Shown here one piece after another: positions 8,001-10,403 of a stretch of DNA of 10,403 bases. Made by a program: the position numbers and the translations under genes. A model generated the notes under the pieces. That model was not told the DNA's origin. It saw only the letters and a program-made list of their open reading frames with translations, and did not search any database. The first letter of the stretch is position 1; each line of letters opens with the position of its first letter. Source of the DNA: Oscillospiraceae bacterium (GTDB lineage Bacteria > Bacillota_A > Clostridia > Oscillospirales > Ruminococcaceae); contig JAFSHE010000072.1 of the NCBI GenBank assembly GCA_017440445.1, positions 1 to 10,403 of the forward strand. Direction: 5' to 3'.

Positions 8001-8348
8001 ATCCGCAATCGAGATAATATTGACTATGAACATGATGGCGGTGGAAATACTGAGGATAAGGTATTTCTTTTGAGTGCTGATGAGTGCGACAAATATCTTG
8101 ATAACGATATGCGAATAACAAAACGCACAGCATATCTGCGTGATGTATACATAGAGGAATACTGTAAACCGTTTGAGCATCCCGTCCCGAATGAAAATGC
8201 GAGCATCGAATGGTGGCTGCGCAGCGTAGGCGGCTGGACGAGTATTCAGTGTGTGCGCAAGGACGGAAGGGTAGACAAATACGGTTGTTCGTATAATTAC
8301 GCATATCTGAATATCCGACCTGCTATGTGGATAGATGTCAGCGAATAA
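5010..8348 (+). CDS. Membrane TIR-domain protein: zinc ribbon, TIR, TM helix, nine 37-aa repeats, DUF6273
   Basis: ATG at 5010 follows GAGGTG (4999-5004). Domains of the 1112-residue product: zinc ribbon with C6, C9, C24, C27; helical TPR-like region (about 40-150, with WSKMLCRYGVEY); TIR domain (about 155-295) from YDIFICYKETD through the BB-loop SLEDKAGTEYE to WVRNEW. E239 in that last motif aligns with the catalytic Glu of NADase TIRs such as SARM1 (WVHKE), so NAD+ cleavage is plausible. A further helical and charged coiled-coil-like segment (about 320-540) leads to one membrane helix (546-567). R541, K544 and K545 before it predict N-inside orientation. Nine repeats (572-905) and a DUF6273 domain (about 915-1110: SESSVRRWLNGEF, FLLSADE, EWWLRS, RPAMWI) would then lie outside. 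It is probably a membrane sensor or signalling protein, possibly in defence or envelope sensing. The role is inferred. It is followed after 19 bases by a paralogue. Confidence 0.88.
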   Translation: MLTYQCKYCGAPLDIKPNIKICKCTFCEVMQTIPLLDYDEKAVLWERADNLRRSGEYDRAADVYDQLVELDDQEPDVFWSKMLCRYGVEYVEENGSNKRIPTINRIQYQPVIDDEDYRAALKLADGDHQRLYAVQAMQLEELRKEILSVSMTAEPYDIFICYKETDASGRRTDDSVLAGQLYRALTAEGWKVFFARISLEDKAGTEYEPYIFAALNSARLMLAVGTSPENFNAVWVRNEWNRYLYRISERNEGNLVVLYKNMLPQHLPEEFAHLQSFDMGAPDFMEELLRGARKLLSAPKQSTEQSEEQTNVVEAATAASLLRRAELCLEDEEFDRADEFCELALNCEPENADVYFTKLLAEYRVKTEDELTRVTTDFSQSGNYKKAMRFGDERFCTKLSETHRRSLYNRYCIELDNAAYESQCEGVALRFSALGDYLDSSQKVEECKLKAQRLAEERASAAKERKYAEAKITLDESYVDIDALYDAQKQLRELGEYKDSALLADKCAEKIKAFNEQKERELAEKAAIEEKQRKASENFIRILKKALLIGVPAVAVIICGGILINQMSLSSRYDNALVLCEKGEYDAAMTEFVELSGYKDSSEQIKHTRYLKAMSLFENRKYDEATEIFSTLGAYKDSKDMLLKTKYCLADEAAANGKYDEAVSAFVSLGDYSDSAERVLALKYDHAVSLRESGDFSAAADEFEALGGYSDCQEQTIACRYAYAQQLFDNKEFELATKAFERLGNYSDSAEKVILVKYSAAGHYAENGEFEKACELYKELGDYSDCKMKLLETQYAHAEHLVENGEYYKAINIYSLLSKKLYADSEQKLEQTNYNYALQLADDGRFTEAITILSDSDYEKAAESLNEIKYRYAVSLCSKGDYDDAANIFIQLGEYSDSVQKAEEAKKLSFSNAQYGDVLYFGKYEQNGDLSDGEEPIKWIVVNREEDRVLVISKYCLEMSHFGDDNWSESSVRRWLNGEFAESAFTAEEYAKIPTVNIRNRDNIDYEHDGGGNTEDKVFLLSADECDKYLDNDMRITKRTAYLRDVYIEEYCKPFEHPVPNENASIEWWLRSVGGWTSIQCVRKDGRVDKYGCSYNYAYLNIRPAMWIDVSE
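6723..7724 (+). repeat. Nine tandem 37-residue TPR-like repeats in the exported half of the first TIR protein
   Basis: Units begin at residues 572, 609, 646, 683, 720, 757, 794, 833 and 869. Seven are exactly 37 residues, one is 39 and one is 36. Each begins (K/R/Q/N)Y..A, has a central G-(E/K/D)-(Y/F)-x-x-A turn, and most end with LGxYxDS. The pattern fits paired antiparallel helices like TPR or Sel1 repeats, which usually bind proteins or peptides. Two further LGxYxDS motifs at 434-440 and 494-500 lie before the membrane helix, so the repeat type occurs on both sides of it. Confidence 0.85.
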
Positions 8349-8367
8349 TTCGTAAGGGGGCTTTTGT

Positions 8368-10403
8368 ATGGCAGCATATATATGCCGAATGTGCGGCGGC
8401 ACTCTTGAGCTTAATAACAACGGCGTATGCCGCTGTGAATACTGCGGAAATATGCAGAGCGTTCCTCAGATAGACGACGAGGATAAAGCGGAGCTGTGTA
8501 TCGCTGCTGAACGCTTCCGTAAAGAGTATCAGTATGATAAAGCGATTGAGATATATGAAAGACTTTTGAAGATATATCCAACGGACGCAGATCTGTATTG
8601 GTCTATGCTTCTGTGCCGTTATGGCGTTGAACACAGGGAGCAGGGCTGCACTCTTAACCGCACGCAGTCCCGTTCACTCCTTGCTGACGAGGATTATAAG
8701 ACCGCATTGAAATATGCCTCATCTGAGCAGTGTGATATAATGGAGCGGCAAGCGGCTGAGATAGACAGAGTGCGCCGCAGTATAGTTGAAGCTGCTTCGG
8801 ATTGCAAGCAGTACGATATTTATCTCTGTTGTAAGGATTCGGATGAAAATGGCAGGCGAACAAAAGACGCTGTTCTCACCGCTGAACTATACAAAAAACT
8901 CATAGCTGAGGGGTTTAAGGTATTCTTTACGCAGATAACACTGGAAGATACTCTTACAAGCGAGTGGGAGCAGCATATATACGCTGCGCTTAATTCGTCA
9001 AAAGTAATGGTGATAGTAGGTACGACCAAAGATAGCTTCGAAAATATCTGGGTAAAGAATGCCTGGGTAAGATATTTGTCGCTGATGAATGATGGGTGCA
9101 AAGCAGTCATTCCCGCTTTCAGGGGTATTGACGCAGGTGAGATTCCCGCAGAGCTATCGCACTTTCAGGCGCTTGATATGTCGAAGCTTGGCTTCGAGAG
9201 CGATCTTATTTCCAGTATCAGAGCTATTGTTTCTGCACGCTCTCCCGCTCAAAGTACAGCAGCTACCGCAAAGAGCGACCCTCTGCTGCGCAGAGCGTAT
9301 GTTCATCTGGAGGACGGCGAATTCTCCGAGGCAGAGGATATCTGTGATCAGCTGCTGAAAGCACAGGGGGAAAGTTCCGAGATATATCTCGTAAAGCTGC
9401 TTGTTGAGTACACAGCGAGAACAGAGAGCGATCTTGATAATCTTGATGCGGATTATTCATATTCAGAGAATTATCGCAGAGCGATGCAGCTAGGCGATGA
9501 GGGTTTCAGAATAAAGCTTCGTGAGCATAATGATCGTTCGGTATACAATAAACTTGTTTCACAGCTTGAATACGCCGCAAGCGAAGCAGAATGCCGCACC
9601 GCCGCTGAGGGTTTCAGAGCATTAGGTGGATATGCCGACTCTGCTGATAAAGTAAAAGCGGCAGAGGATAAGGCAAAGCTGCTAAAGGAAAAGGCAGAGC
9701 ATAAGCGTCGCAAGGATATTTATGCGCTCTGTGTAAAAAATCTGAACGAAAGCACTGATCTTAATATACTGCGATCGGTGGAGCTTAGCTTAAAGGAGCT
9801 TGGTGATTATAAGGATAGTGCAGAGCTTGCCGAAAAATGTACTGAGCGGATAAACAGGATATCATCTGAAAAGGCATTCTCAACAGACACTGCAGATGAA
9901 GTGCCGTTTAACACTAAAAGAATCAAGTCTGTAATTCTTGCGGCTTCGATATGCCTAGTAGCTGTTGCGGCCGTGATCATTGCTGTCGTGTTCAGCAATA
10001 GCAAGGATGATATTATAGCAGAGCCGTCTGATAATACAGTATCCTCCGTTGTCAGTACAGAAGCTGTGAGCACTGAAAATGTTCTTCCGTCCGAAGAAGA
10101 AAAGAAGTATGAGGCTGCGCTTGTTCTGCTTGAAAACGGCAAGTATGACGAGGCTATCATAGCATTTGGATTGTTGGATGATTATTCTGACAGTGCTGAA
10201 AAGGTGCTCGAGGCAAAATACCAAAAGGCCGATAAGCTTCTTGTTGACGGGAATTATGATGGCGCTGAACTTATATTCACATTTCTGGGAACATATTCGG
10301 ATTCCGCTGAGCGAGTCAAGGAGTGCAAAAATGCGAGAGGCTCAGCTTTTTTAGAATCGGGAGAGCTTGATATGGCTGAAAGCGTTTTCCTTGAAACACA
10401 GAA
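8368..10403 (+). CDS. Paralogous membrane TIR-domain protein lacking the catalytic glutamate (3' end outside window)
   Basis: ATG at 8368 follows AAGGGGG (8354-8360), 19 bases after the previous stop. The frame stays open to the window edge (678 codons seen). Order matches the upstream gene: zinc ribbon (C6, C9, C23, C26, plus C21), helical region with WSMLLCRYGVEH, TIR domain (about 149-285, from YDIYLCCKDSD), helical segment with LLRRA and LGDYKDS, a membrane helix (about 521-542) after K517, R518 and K520, a Ser/Thr/Glu-rich linker (543-579), then 37-residue repeats starting at 580, 617 and 654. The TIR is degenerate: WVKNAW has A232 where the paralogue has E239, and LEDTLTSEWE has T197 in place of the BB-loop glycine G204. 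The region before the TIR is also seven residues shorter. It is probably a catalytically inactive partner, regulator or scaffold for the first TIR protein. Whether it ends in DUF6273 cannot be seen. Codon use is normal and nothing suggests a pseudogene. Confidence 0.87.
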   Translation, partial: MAAYICRMCGGTLELNNNGVCRCEYCGNMQSVPQIDDEDKAELCIAAERFRKEYQYDKAIEIYERLLKIYPTDADLYWSMLLCRYGVEHREQGCTLNRTQSRSLLADEDYKTALKYASSEQCDIMERQAAEIDRVRRSIVEAASDCKQYDIYLCCKDSDENGRRTKDAVLTAELYKKLIAEGFKVFFTQITLEDTLTSEWEQHIYAALNSSKVMVIVGTTKDSFENIWVKNAWVRYLSLMNDGCKAVIPAFRGIDAGEIPAELSHFQALDMSKLGFESDLISSIRAIVSARSPAQSTAATAKSDPLLRRAYVHLEDGEFSEAEDICDQLLKAQGESSEIYLVKLLVEYTARTESDLDNLDADYSYSENYRRAMQLGDEGFRIKLREHNDRSVYNKLVSQLEYAASEAECRTAAEGFRALGGYADSADKVKAAEDKAKLLKEKAEHKRRKDIYALCVKNLNESTDLNILRSVELSLKELGDYKDSAELAEKCTERINRISSEKAFSTDTADEVPFNTKRIKSVILAASICLVAVAAVIIAVVFSNSKDDIIAEPSDNTVSSVVSTEAVSTENVLPSEEEKKYEAALVLLENGKYDEAIIAFGLLDDYSDSAEKVLEAKYQKADKLLVDGNYDGAELIFTFLGTYSDSAERVKECKNARGSAFLESGELDMAESVFLETQ

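Noticed and set aside
7800..8420. Minus-strand open frame of 206 codons over the DUF6273 region
   Set aside because: It is a shadow of a region whose + strand translation carries clear DUF6273 motifs, and it has no supporting start signals.
5010..10403. Thoeris or CBASS defence system
   Set aside because: TIR domains are present but there is no ThsA-type effector (Sir2 or SLOG) and no cyclase or other CBASS component in the window. The membrane-spanning architecture also differs from ThsB.

Overview
The window looks like chromosomal DNA of a gut or rumen Firmicute, most likely Ruminococcus or a close Oscillospiraceae relative. The reasons are moderate GC content, a textbook sigma-A promoter, AGGAGG-type ribosome binding sites, and protein types I associate with that group: a secreted fibronectin III/Big_2 protein with a PEDPT linker, a zinc-ribbon TIR protein, and a DUF6273 domain. 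This assignment is inference. All supported genes lie on the + strand.

Bases 1-445 hold the 3' end of an MBL-fold metallo-hydrolase gene followed by two hairpin/T-tract terminators in tandem. A perfect TTGACA-17-TATAAT promoter (498-526) then drives a two-gene unit. The first gene (575-4600) encodes a 1341-residue secreted multidomain protein: signal peptide, N-terminal beta-rich region, Big_2 domain, five FN3 domains, two Cys/His modules, acidic-proline linker and C-terminal beta-sandwich. The second, 19 bases later, is a small ORF (4620-4778, 52 aa) with its own good RBS. The unit ends at a strong terminator (4864-4895).

A second promoter (4919-4948) precedes two tandem paralogues. Gene A (5010-8348, complete, 1112 aa) and gene B (8368-10403, cut by the window edge) are 19 bases apart with no terminator between them. 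Both encode, in order, an N-terminal zinc ribbon, helical repeats, a TIR domain, further helical and charged segments, one transmembrane helix and 37-residue TPR-like repeats. Gene A ends in a DUF6273 domain. The charge pattern around the membrane helix predicts a cytoplasmic TIR and an exported repeat/DUF6273 half, a layout like a Toll-type receptor with the polypeptide order reversed.

The most notable observation is a catalytic asymmetry in this pair. Gene A keeps the TIR NADase glutamate (E239 in WVRNEW) and the BB-loop glycine. Gene B has alanine (A232 in WVKNAW) and has lost that glycine. One presumptively active and one presumptively inactive membrane TIR protein, apparently co-transcribed, suggests an enzyme/pseudoenzyme signalling or defence pair. 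No partner effector is visible in the window.
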